A stretch of DNA of 48,665 bases, from the NCBI GenBank assembly GCA_016219875.1, contig JACRJZ010000065.1, positions 1 through 48,665 on the forward strand, in the 5' to 3' direction. The translations under genes and the position numbers were made by a program. The DNA comes from Verrucomicrobiota bacterium. GTDB taxonomy: Bacteria > Verrucomicrobiota > Verrucomicrobiia > Limisphaerales > JACRJZ01. Below the pieces are notes generated by a model. That model ran no database searches and was not told the DNA's origin. It saw nothing but the letters and a program-made list of their open reading frames with translations. Shown piece by piece: positions 1 to 6,955 of the stretch (positions are counted from its first letter, which is position 1; each line of letters starts with the position of its first letter).

Positions 1-155
1 CGGACGGTTCAGACGGGGTCGTGCTTTCGGGTTCGGCCTCGCGGCCTCTTCCCAGACCCAGCTTTCGGTCGTGAACAGTCTAATTCGACCGGCGGGACTC
101 GCACCCGCGTGGCGGCCAGCTTCACCGGCGCACGCCCGAACCCCGATTTTGAATC

Positions 156-280
156 ACCACGAAACACACGAAACACACGAAAAGGTGGCCCTATTTCATC
201 ATTTTCCATCGCGCGACTCTTGGGCAGGGCCAGCACGACGGTTCCGGTTCTGCTTTCGTGTGTTTCGTGTGTTTCGTGGT
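156..280. repeat. Long 9-mer palindrome, copy 1
   Basis: The left arm (156-182) is ACCACGAAA followed by further CACACGAAA units. The right arm (254-280) is its exact reverse complement over 27 bp. The loop of about 70 bp (184-253) is nearly identical to the loop of a second copy at 23477-23593, so arms plus loop behave as one mobile or amplified unit. No protein is encoded. Confidence 0.9.
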
Positions 281-306
281 GCCCACTTCGGAGTTCGAGT
301 TCAGAG

Positions 307-327
307 GTCAGAAGTCAGAAGTCAGAA
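307..327 (+). repeat. Tandem heptamer GTCAGAA x3
   Basis: Three exact GTCAGAA units stand directly before a copy of the 24-bp repeat. The same arrangement recurs at 2461-2488 with four units, so the heptamer count differs between two otherwise matching loci. Confidence 0.9.
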
Positions 328-335
328 ACAAGTCA

Positions 336-359
336 GAGCCTCCTCACGTCGGCTGCTAC
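336..359 (+). repeat. 24-bp interspersed repeat, solo copy
   Basis: The unit contains the core CCTCCTCACGTCGGCTGCTA. Seven copies occur in the window (336, 1216, 1257, 2428, 2497, 18280, 18344). The other six form three head-to-head pairs; this one has no visible partner. It is followed by TGAAAGAGGCTCA, which also follows the copy at 1257. Confidence 0.9.
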
Positions 360-422
360 AGTTCTGAAAGAGGCTCACAGCAGGTTTGGCAACCGGCGTT
401 ACGAGCCAGCGCGTCCCGCCGA

Positions 423-1115
423 TCACGACAGGAGTGGCTCCACCCAGCGCCAGACGGCGGCTTGCACGGCGGGGACGCTTTGCGTGGCGTCTATCCAGCG
501 CACCCGCTCCGGTTCGGCCGCGGCGATGGCGGCAAACCCGCGGTCCACGCGCTCGAAGAAACTGCGGTCGGCCTCTTCCATGCGGTCGCGGAGCGGTTCG
601 TCAAAGGGCAGTTTCGCGTGCGCGCTGGGATGGGGCGGCTCCTGCAACAATTGCAGTTGTTCCTGCCGCAGCCGTCGCCGGGCCTCGCTGACTTCGAGCG
701 GCACGTGCAGCAGCAGCGTCAAGTCCGGCCGCGTCTCGCCCACGGCAAAGTCGATGATCCGCTGCACCGTCGGCAAATCGAGTTCCCGTCCGTAGCCTTG
801 ATACGCGGTGGTGGAATCGTAGAAGCGGTCGCAGAGCACGGTCTCGCCCGCCGCGAGCGCGGGACGGATGACTTCGCGCACCAACTGGGCGCGGCTGGCG
901 TTCATGAGCAGCAACTCCGCTTCGGCGGTCATGGCCGCGTTGTCGAGGCTGTGCTTGAGGGTGTGGCGGATTTCCTCGCCGATGGGCGTGCCGCCCGGTT
1001 CGCGCAGGACGCGCACGGCCCGGCCCGTTGCGCGCAACCGCGCCGCGAGCAGGGCGATCTGGGTGCTTTTGCCGCCGCCTTCCGTGCCTTCAAAGGTGAT
1101 GAACAAGGGGCGCAT
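423..1115 (-). CDS. tmk: Thymidylate kinase
   Basis: This cytoplasmic enzyme phosphorylates dTMP to dTDP with ATP in dTTP synthesis. The start at 1115 gives 230 residues, normal for the family, and places the P-loop FEGTEGGGKST at residues 7-17. The DRFYDSTTAYQGYGR block (DRY-type motif) follows in mid-protein, and an arginine-rich lid lies near residues 140-150. An upstream in-frame ATG at 1241 would add 42 residues encoded by repeat DNA (the 24-bp repeat at 1216-1239 and the palindrome arm at 1167-1193), so I reject it. The preceding minus-strand gene ends 25 bp upstream. Assignment is firm; the exact start is slightly less so. Confidence 0.95.
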   Translation of the reverse strand: MRPLFITFEGTEGGGKSTQIALLAARLRATGRAVRVLREPGGTPIGEEIRHTLKHSLDNAAMTAEAELLLMNASRAQLVREVIRPALAAGETVLCDRFYDSTTAYQGYGRELDLPTVQRIIDFAVGETRPDLTLLLHVPLEVSEARRRLRQEQLQLLQEPPHPSAHAKLPFDEPLRDRMEEADRSFFERVDRGFAAIAAAEPERVRWIDATQSVPAVQAAVWRWVEPLLS

Positions 1116-1140
1116 GGATTCGGTTGGGGTCGTCACGGTT

Positions 1141-2331
1141 TCAGGCGTATCCGTGCAATAGAGGGAACCACGAAAGACACGAAACACACGAAAGGAGAGG
1201 CAATTTAAAAACTCGGTAGCAGCCGACGTGAGGAGGCTCAAACTTCAAGGGAAACAGAGCCTCCTCACGTCGGCTGCTACCGTTTTGAAAGAGGCTCAGG
1301 AGAGGCCAAATCTTGGGCTGAGCGACCATGCCGGCATCACCAAAAGGTGACTGGACCCGTTCTCCGCTTTGTTTCTTCGCGGTCCGCCGGTTTCTTTGGT
1401 TTCTCTTTCGTGTGTTTCGTGTCTTTCGTGGTTCAACTGGATTGTCACGGATCAACCGCGGCGCAGCGTCCGGCTCCTTGGGGAAGTGCTGATCGAGGTA
1501 AGTCACCAGCGACTCCACTTGCGCGTCGTTCAACGGCCCGCCTTCCGAGGCGGCGCACGCAGGCATGAGGGAGCCGGGGCGGCCCTCCGAAATCGTCTTG
1601 CGCCAAAACTCCACCGTGCGCGGCGTGCGGGGCTGGCGCAGGTCCGGCACCATCGCGGCGCGCGGCGTGGCGTCGTGGCAGATGCCGCAGACGGCGGCGT
1701 AGAGTTCCGGCCCTTGCTTGTGGCGCCCTGGCTCGACGTGACAGCGTGCGCAGTCGTCCTTGAAGACGGCCTGCCGGTCGCCGAGCGCGACCTGGAGATT
1801 GCGGGCGCGGTCGGCGGACATCATGGCGTGGCTTTGAGGTGGTGATCCGGCGGCTGGGGCGCCGGCTTGGCCCGGCACGGCAAAGGCCGCGGAGTTGGTT
1901 GGTTGCGGAACGTTCACCCGCACGACCAGCGGCTTGATCCCAGCGGTGGTTTGGACCGTGACGCCTTTCATCACCAAACCGTAACGCCCGCGCAGATCCA
2001 CCGTCACTTTGAGCGGCCCGTGCGCGCCCGGCTTGAGCAACCACGGCTGGCTGGGCAACTGCGCGACCGTGCAGCCGCACGAAGAACTGACGCCGGTGAT
2101 CGAAACGTCCGCAGGCGAAACGTTGGTCACCCAAAACGTGAAGAAGGCGTTTTGCTCGCCGGGCTTGGCGTCGTACTGCTTCAGCCCCTGGGTCGCGTCG
2201 GCGTCCCACGCCAGGACGGAGGGCGGTACCGCGTTGGCCGGAAGGAGGATGTTTGTTCCCGGAGCATTCGTGTCCGCCAGCAGCGGCATCGCTGCGGCCA
2301 ACAGAGCGGAAAAGTGCAAACCCGGTTTCAT
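1141..2331 (-). CDS. Exported DUF1573 and diheme cytochrome c protein with repeat-encoded tail
   Basis: The first 20 or so residues form a signal peptide (MKPGLHFSALLAAAMPLLA). A DUF1573 domain follows, with the SSSCGCTV block near residue 85, then a cytochrome c part with two heme-attachment motifs, CARCH and CGICH, and a possible methionine ligand in SLMPAC. It is probably a periplasmic electron-transfer or redox protein, role unknown. The family-like sequence ends near residue 300. The last ~97 residues are translated from the nested palindromes at 1167-1432 and look like junk (EPRKTRNTRK, SSRREEAL), so the original stop was probably lost to repeat insertion. A start at 2454 would also run through a 24-bp repeat copy and is rejected. 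Confidence 0.85.
   Translation of the reverse strand: MKPGLHFSALLAAAMPLLADTNAPGTNILLPANAVPPSVLAWDADATQGLKQYDAKPGEQNAFFTFWVTNVSPADVSITGVSSSCGCTVAQLPSQPWLLKPGAHGPLKVTVDLRGRYGLVMKGVTVQTTAGIKPLVVRVNVPQPTNSAAFAVPGQAGAPAAGSPPQSHAMMSADRARNLQVALGDRQAVFKDDCARCHVEPGRHKQGPELYAAVCGICHDATPRAAMVPDLRQPRTPRTVEFWRKTISEGRPGSLMPACAASEGGPLNDAQVESLVTYLDQHFPKEPDAAPRLIRDNPVEPRKTRNTRKRNQRNRRTAKKQSGERVQSPFGDAGMVAQPKIWPLLSLFQNGSSRREEALFPLKFEPPHVGCYRVFKLPLLSCVSCLSWFPLLHGYA
1167..1432. repeat. Long 9-mer palindrome, copy 3, with covarying arms
   Basis: The left arm is 1167-1193 and the right arm 1406-1432; they are exact reverse complements over 27 bp. Both carry a variant unit (AAAGACACG on the left, CGTGTCTTT on the right) absent from the copies at 156 and 23477, so the change is matched in both arms. 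The loop encloses a head-to-head pair of 24-bp repeats (1216-1280). The whole structure lies inside the reading frame of the DUF1573/cytochrome gene. Confidence 0.9.
1216..1280. repeat. Head-to-head pair of 24-bp repeats
   Basis: A reverse copy at 1216-1239 and a forward copy at 1257-1280 are perfect complements across a 17-bp spacer, giving a 24-bp stem if single-stranded. The pair is nested within the larger palindrome at 1167-1432. Confidence 0.9.
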
Positions 2332-2427
2332 GTCGTCAAAGCCGGGCGCAGCGTAGCCAGCGGAGGTTGGGAAATCAAAGCCGGTTTTTTGCCTGTCCTC
2401 ACTTGCCCAGGGCTGATTCAAGAAAGC

Positions 2428-2520
2428 GTAGCAGACGACGTGAGGAGGCTCCATTCAGAGGTCAGAAGTCAGAAGTCAGAAGTCAGAAACAAGTCAGAGC
2501 CTCCTCACGTCGGCTGCTAC
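2428..2520. repeat. Head-to-head 24-bp repeats around a heptamer array
   Basis: A reverse copy with one mismatch (2428-2451) and a forward copy (2497-2520) flank four GTCAGAA heptamers at 2461-2488. The structure lies between the HDAC-family gene and the DUF1573/cytochrome gene. Confidence 0.9.
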
Positions 2521-2547
2521 GATCCAGGGATTCTTGAATCCATCGTG

Positions 2548-3414
2548 TCATTTGCCCTCCACGCCGCGCAAGTAGGCCAGGACCAGTTCGGGCAAGGCCG
2601 TGCTGTAGCCGCCTTCCAGGACGTGGAACGCCGGCACGCCAAGGCTGCGCACTTGCGCGCCGATCCAGTGGAAATCCTCTGCCTCGAGCGTTTCCTGCGC
2701 GATGGGATCGTCCACGTAGGCGTCGAAGCCCGCGCTCACCGCCACCAAGTCGGGCCGGAACGCTTTCACGTCTTCGAGGGCCTGGGCCAAGACCTTCCGG
2801 TAGTCCACGCGCGGCGTCATGGGCGCGACGGGATAGTTGAAGGCGTTGTTCCCGATGTGCTCGGTGCCCGTGCCCGGATAGCACGGGTACTGGTGGACGG
2901 AAAACGTCGCCGCGTGCGAATTGTTGAGCAGGATGGCCTCGGTTCCGTTGCCGTGATGCACGTCGAAATCAAACACCGCCAGCCGCTCGCCGCAGTCCGA
3001 GATCGCCTCCAGTGCGGCGATGGCGACGTTGTTCAGGTAGCAGAAACCCATGGCCCGGCCGCGCGTCGCGTGGTGGCCCGGCGGGCGCATGATGCTGAAG
3101 GCGGCCTGGCCGTCCCGCGCCAGGGACATCGCCCGCAACGCGCCGCCTGCGGAACGCCAGGCGTGTTCCGCGATGTCATGGACCCAGGGCGTGTCGGGAT
3201 CGAAGTCGTCCGTGGTGCTCAAGAGGTGATGCAGGTGGGCGGAACTGTGCGCGCGCAAGACCTGTTCCTCGCGCGCACTGCACGGGGCAGTCCAGGTGAG
3301 GGGGATTTCGTTCTGGCGGCGCAACCGGTCCAGGGTGCCGCTGACCCGCGCCGGCCCCTCCGGGTGGCCTGGTGCTGCGTAGCCCGTGCAACGTTCATCC
3401 GTGATGATGACCAT
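2548..3414 (-). CDS. Histone deacetylase family protein (AcuC/acetylpolyamine amidohydrolase type)
   Basis: This is a Zn-dependent deacetylase of the arginase/HDAC fold. Characteristic blocks appear in order: RPPGHHATRGRAMGFCYLNN (tandem active-site histidines), FDFDVHHGNGTEAI (Asp and His zinc ligands) and SAGFDAYVDDP (second Asp ligand). At 288 residues it has the normal length of bacterial class II HDAC-like enzymes. I chose the ATG at 3414, just before VIITDERC, because the 17 residues available upstream are not family-like. Substrate in bacteria may be acetyl-lysine or acetylpolyamines; the sequence does not decide. Confidence 0.92.
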   Translation of the reverse strand: MVIITDERCTGYAAPGHPEGPARVSGTLDRLRRQNEIPLTWTAPCSAREEQVLRAHSSAHLHHLLSTTDDFDPDTPWVHDIAEHAWRSAGGALRAMSLARDGQAAFSIMRPPGHHATRGRAMGFCYLNNVAIAALEAISDCGERLAVFDFDVHHGNGTEAILLNNSHAATFSVHQYPCYPGTGTEHIGNNAFNYPVAPMTPRVDYRKVLAQALEDVKAFRPDLVAVSAGFDAYVDDPIAQETLEAEDFHWIGAQVRSLGVPAFHVLEGGYSTALPELVLAYLRGVEGK

Positions 3415-3588
3415 GTTTAAGATGGTTAACGTGGCCAATCTACGCAGCAACCCGCCCCGCGCCAAGTGCGACCTTCAAGTCTGAAATCTGACGGGCTTCG
3501 TTCACGACTGCCGCCGCGGCCGTGAGGAGAGTCGGTTGCAACGAGGTTTTGAAATCGTCTCTCCGAAACTCGGTATGGGTTTGGCGTA

Positions 3589-3735
3589 GCGCAGGCTTTC
3601 CAGCCTGCCGTAGCGCAGGTTTTCAACCTGCGGGACGTTGTGCCGGGCGAAGGCGTGGACGAACTCGGCGTGTTTCTGAACTGGCCAGGCCCTGCCGACT
3701 GCAAGTCGGCGATACGGCAGGCTGGAAAGCCTGCG
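3589..3735. repeat. Array of short hairpins with variable stems (array 1)
   Basis: Four perfect hairpins occur: GCAGGCT/AGCCTGC with loop TTCC (3591-3608), CGCAGGTT/AACCTGCG (3614-3632), GCCGACT/AGTCGGC (3694-3710) and GCAGGCT/AGCCTGC with loop GGAA (3717-3734). Stems differ but pairing is kept. The first two have pyrimidine loops and the last has the complementary purine loop, so the array is itself roughly palindromic. It fills most of the gap between mtnA and the HDAC-family gene; no gene is seen in 3415-3763. Confidence 0.85.
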
Positions 3736-3763
3736 CTAGGACGCTCAACACAGACGGGACGAT

Positions 3764-4891
3764 TTACCAGCCCAGTTCACGCCGCCGCGGCCACAGCTCC
3801 TTCGGCTTTAAAATTCCGGCCGGCGTGATGATCCCAGTGATCAGCTCCGGCGGCGTCACATCGAAGCCCGGGTTTCTCGCGCCACTCGTCGGGTTCCCCA
3901 CTTGCACGAACACACGCTGCCCCAACTTGGAACCTTGAACCTTGAACCTTGAACCTCGCACGACGCCCCACGCTCCGAGCACTTCGGCTTCCTCGCGCTC
4001 CTCGATGGGAATGTCGAAGCCGCGCTTCAGGGTCCAGTCGATGGTGGAAAGCGGGATGGCCACGTAAAACGGAATCCCGTGCCGGTGGGCCAGCACGGCC
4101 TTGGTGTAGGTGCCGATCTTGTTGGCGACCTCGCCGGTGCGGCCCAGCACGCGGTCGCTGCCGACGATGACGAGGTCAATCTCGCCGCGCTGCATCAGAT
4201 GGCCGGCGGCGTTGTCCGCGATGACGTGGTGAGGGACGCCTTGCTGCGCCAGTTCCCAGGCGGTGAGGGTCGATCCCTGGCAGCGCGGGCGGGTTTCGTC
4301 GCAGAAGACGTGAAACTTCCGGCCCTGCGCCTGTGCGGTGTAGATCGGCGCGGTGGCGGTGCCGAGGTCCACGCAGGCCAGCCAGCCGGCGTTGCAGTGG
4401 GTCAGGACGTTCAGGCCGCGGCGGATCAAGGCGGCTCCGTGACGGCCGATAGCGCGGCAGTGTTCGACGCTTTCGTTGGCAAACTGCTCCGCCGCGGCCA
4501 GAGCGAGGGCTTGCTGTTCGCCGACGGTTTCGCCGCCGGCCATTACGGCGCGGACTTGGTTCATGGCGTTCACGGGATCGACCGCTGTGGGCCGGGCCGA
4601 CTTGATCGTCTGATAGACCGATTCAGCGTGCGCCGTGAAGCGGTCGAGGTTGCTGCCACGAAACGCCAGAACGCCTTGGGCCAATCCATAGGCCGCCGTG
4701 GCCGCGATGGCCGGAGCGCCGCGCACGATCATGTCGCGGATGGCGCGGGCGGTTTCGCGGAAGTCGCGCGTGGCGACAATCTCGAAGCGATGCGGCAGGA
4801 GCCGCTGTTCGATGAGGTGGACGCGGTTGGTCTTGGCTTCAAACCAAACCGTGCGGTAGTGCCGGGTGTGATGGCCAAGCGTGACGTTCAT
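3764..4891 (-). CDS. mtnA: S-methyl-5-thioribose-1-phosphate isomerase
   Basis: This enzyme converts methylthioribose-1-phosphate to methylthioribulose-1-phosphate in methionine salvage. The eIF2B-like fold shows the expected blocks: RDMIVRGAPAIAATAAYGLA near residue 55, THCNAGWLACVDLGTA with the catalytic-type Cys near 160, DETRP near 195, VGSDRVLGRTGEVANKIGTY with the catalytic-type Asp, PFYVAIPLSTID, and the C-terminal NPGFDVTPPELITGIITPAG. A tandem heptamer (3931-3958) adds residues RFKVQGSK around 312-321, just before the conserved C-terminal block. Related eIF2B-like sugar-phosphate isomerases are an alternative, but the C-terminal block favours MtnA. Confidence 0.9.
   Translation of the reverse strand: MNVTLGHHTRHYRTVWFEAKTNRVHLIEQRLLPHRFEIVATRDFRETARAIRDMIVRGAPAIAATAAYGLAQGVLAFRGSNLDRFTAHAESVYQTIKSARPTAVDPVNAMNQVRAVMAGGETVGEQQALALAAAEQFANESVEHCRAIGRHGAALIRRGLNVLTHCNAGWLACVDLGTATAPIYTAQAQGRKFHVFCDETRPRCQGSTLTAWELAQQGVPHHVIADNAAGHLMQRGEIDLVIVGSDRVLGRTGEVANKIGTYTKAVLAHRHGIPFYVAIPLSTIDWTLKRGFDIPIEEREEAEVLGAWGVVRGSRFKVQGSKLGQRVFVQVGNPTSGARNPGFDVTPPELITGIITPAGILKPKELWPRRRELGW
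3931..3958. repeat. Tandem heptamer AACCTTG x4 inside mtnA
   Basis: Three exact units and one unit with a single change (AACCTCG) total 28 bp. They keep the mtnA frame open and encode a short basic segment before the conserved C-terminus. Confidence 0.9.
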
Positions 4892-5026
4892 CCTGAGAGG
4901 GGCAGTTGGTGTGGGCCACAGGTGGCACCGATGACACTGATCGAAGGAGTTGAAACGTCGGAACCTGTTCCCGGCGGCTCATCCAGTGAGTGAACGGCCT
5001 GTCTTCGCTCAAGCCTTGCTGCTTCT

Positions 5027-5048
5027 GTGCCATCGGTGCCATCGGTGG
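5027..5048. repeat. Tandem 9-mer CCATCGGTG
   Basis: GTGCCATCGGTGCCATCGGT gives two and a half units in the spacer between the TPR gene and mtnA. A related GGTGGCACCGATG lies at about 4921. The rest of 4892-5119 shows no gene. Confidence 0.75.
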
Positions 5049-5119
5049 CTTCCCAACTGCGGGTGACGTTCATGGAGATTGCGGAATTCCGTCCGGCGCC
5101 GATCCGTGGCCGCCCCGGC

Positions 5120-5521
5120 TCACTTGGCCACGCCGAATCGCGCCAGGAATTCCTTGTAGGCCGGCTGGCGGCGGAGCTTCGCCAAGTCTGGATCCTTGGC
5201 CAGCCATTTGAAATCGTGGTAGCCGAGCGCGAAGGCTCGGTGGAGGGCATCGAAAGCGTCGCTGAACCGCTCGGCCAGCGCGAGGCTGCAGGCGAGGTTG
5301 TAAAAAACCAAAGCGTCATCGGGGCAAAGCCGCGCCAGTTCCTCATCGATGCGCAGACCGTCTTGCACGCGGCCGCGTCTGGTGTAGCTGTCGCCCAGCA
5401 GCTTCAAGGCGTCGATCCAGTGCGCGTCCCGGGCCGCGAGTCCTTCGAGGAAACGGATTTCGACATCGAGGTCGCGCGCGCGAGCGGCGCTGGTTTTGTT
5501 CGCTCTGACGTTCTTTGCCAT
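5120..5521 (-). CDS. Small TPR-containing protein
   Basis: The protein has 133 residues from the ATG at 5521 (MAKNVRANKTSAARARDL). Two or three tetratricopeptide-like helical pairs cover roughly residues 25-110, for example WIDALKLLGDSYTRRGRVQD and LVFYNLACSLALAERFSDAF. No signal peptide is visible, so it is probably cytoplasmic and may mediate protein contacts. The role is unknown. An upstream start at 5602 adds sequence without TPR character. Confidence 0.75.
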   Translation of the reverse strand: MAKNVRANKTSAARARDLDVEIRFLEGLAARDAHWIDALKLLGDSYTRRGRVQDGLRIDEELARLCPDDALVFYNLACSLALAERFSDAFDALHRAFALGYHDFKWLAKDPDLAKLRRQPAYKEFLARFGVAK

Positions 5522-5684
5522 AGGCGGGAGAATTGTTTGCGCCCTCCGGCTGAGTGTCAAGCCGGTCGAAAAGTGGAGCGGGCGGGCGCGGGATGGCGTC
5601 AAGCTCGGTCTGGGTCAAAAAGCGCGTCGCTTCGCCGAGACGCCGCTCCGCCCGCGAAGTTCTGCGATTGCCTTCGCCGAACGC

Positions 5685-6839
5685 TCACTTCTTCTCCGCT
5701 TGGCCTTCCGGCGCGGCCGCGGACTTGGACGGCTGGTCGAGCGACGACACCTCGACGAGTTTGACGGAGACGGTCTGCTTCACGGGGCTGGTGAATTTCT
5801 CCGGTGGGGCGTTGGTGGCTTGCGGAGGCGCGTTGGTGCCGCGGCGTCCGCCCATCGCCGGCCGGGTGCCGCTGACGTTGTAGCTTTGCTCGCTGGCACT
5901 CTCAATCACCATGCCGATCTCCGGCGCGAACCACGAGGTGCCGTTCACCTTTCCGTCCTCCAATTTCATTCCGCCGCCCCACGGCGCGGCGGCGGGACCG
6001 GTGGCTCCCGCCGCCCCGGGTTTGGTGGACATGGTGCCGGTGAATTCAATGCGGGCGCATTTGCGCCCCTCGCGTTCCTGCCAGCCAGCGAGCGTGTTGG
6101 TCGTGCGGAGGAGGATGGTGCCCACCGCGGCGGCGGAAATCTCCTTGTCCATGGTCCAGTGGTCGCCGACGCGCACGGCCTCCTTCGGCAGGCCGCTGAG
6201 ATCAACGAGTTGCTTGAAGTATTCGGCGTTGTAGATCCCGCGCAGCGCGCCGCCCATCATGCCCAAGCCGCGCGCGCCCCGCCGTCCGCCCCCGGGGCCA
6301 CCGGCCCCCGCCCCGCCGCCGGTGCCTTCCACGCGGTCCACCAGTTCCTTCACGCCGTCCACCTGGACGATCTCGTTGTTCGGCGCGACGAGGTAACGGA
6401 TGCGGCCGCCGATGAGTTTGTCGAGCGCGTCCACGCCCGGGCCTTCGCTGGGCGCGACCTTGTTGAGCGAGTCGTAGCGGATGATCGTGTTCTCGCCAAA
6501 GCTCACGTCCAGCGCCAGCGACTGGATTTCCAGTTCCATCCCGCGGTGGCCGTCGGGCGCGTTGGTGACAGAGAGCGCGTAGTCCGTGGACATGGAGGTG
6601 TCTTGCGTGGTGGGCCGCGGCCCGAACTGCCACTGGGAGTTCTGGTTCATCTCCATGTGCATGACGAAGCGGTAGCCGGGTTTCCATTCCGCCTTGAGTT
6701 CCGCCGGCGGATCGGAGGGCTTGCCGCTCACCGGCGCGTCCTTCGGCTTGTCTGAGTCTTGGGACTTCCTGCAACCGGCGGCCAGCAACACGCCCGCGCC
6801 GAGGGCAGCAGAGAGGAGAAGGTGTCGGTTCGCTTTCAT
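5685..6839 (-). CDS. Predicted lipoprotein of unknown function
   Basis: The N-terminus MKANRHLLLSAALGAGVLLAAGC carries a lipobox (LAAGC) with the lipidated Cys at residue 23, so the mature protein should be membrane-anchored in the envelope. The body alternates beta-rich stretches with a Gly/Arg-rich low-complexity segment near residues 175-195 and NAPPQATNAPPEK near the end, a Pro/Asn linker style seen in other exported proteins here. It may resemble DUF6263-type lipoproteins, but I cannot confirm that. Function unknown. Confidence 0.8.
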   Translation of the reverse strand: MKANRHLLLSAALGAGVLLAAGCRKSQDSDKPKDAPVSGKPSDPPAELKAEWKPGYRFVMHMEMNQNSQWQFGPRPTTQDTSMSTDYALSVTNAPDGHRGMELEIQSLALDVSFGENTIIRYDSLNKVAPSEGPGVDALDKLIGGRIRYLVAPNNEIVQVDGVKELVDRVEGTGGGAGAGGPGGGRRGARGLGMMGGALRGIYNAEYFKQLVDLSGLPKEAVRVGDHWTMDKEISAAAVGTILLRTTNTLAGWQEREGRKCARIEFTGTMSTKPGAAGATGPAAAPWGGGMKLEDGKVNGTSWFAPEIGMVIESASEQSYNVSGTRPAMGGRRGTNAPPQATNAPPEKFTSPVKQTVSVKLVEVSSLDQPSKSAAAPEGQAEKK

Positions 6840-6955
6840 ATCAAATCGATGACGGTGACGGTTCTCGACAGAACTTGGTTTCGTGCGGTCTTCTGCGGCC
6901 GACTGAACCAGCTTTGTGCTTCTCAGGAAACAAAAATCGCGCCATAACTCCGGCC

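Larger units (their letters stand above)
1..422. other. Non-coding repeat-bearing spacer downstream of tmk
   Basis: No reading frame here resembles a protein family. The stretch holds a long 9-mer palindrome (156-280), a tandem heptamer (307-327) and one copy of the 24-bp repeat (336-359), described separately. The first 140 bases show nothing I can name, apart from a short stretch near 90-115 that resembles a tRNA T-arm but lacks the rest of a tRNA. Confidence 0.7.

Noticed and set aside
88..115. Possible tRNA 3' part on the minus strand (stem GCGGG/CCCGC with a 7-base loop TGCGAGT)
   Set aside because: No matching acceptor 5' strand, D-arm or anticodon arm could be found upstream on that strand, so a tRNA gene is not supported.
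3505..3560. Decayed copy of the 24-bp repeat (GTGAGGAGAGTCGGTTGCAA)
   Set aside because: Similarity is partial and could be chance; not enough matches to count it.
4888..5346. 152-codon minus-strand frame between mtnA and the TPR gene
   Set aside because: It runs through the 9-mer repeat and the TPR gene in another frame and has no family-like sequence.
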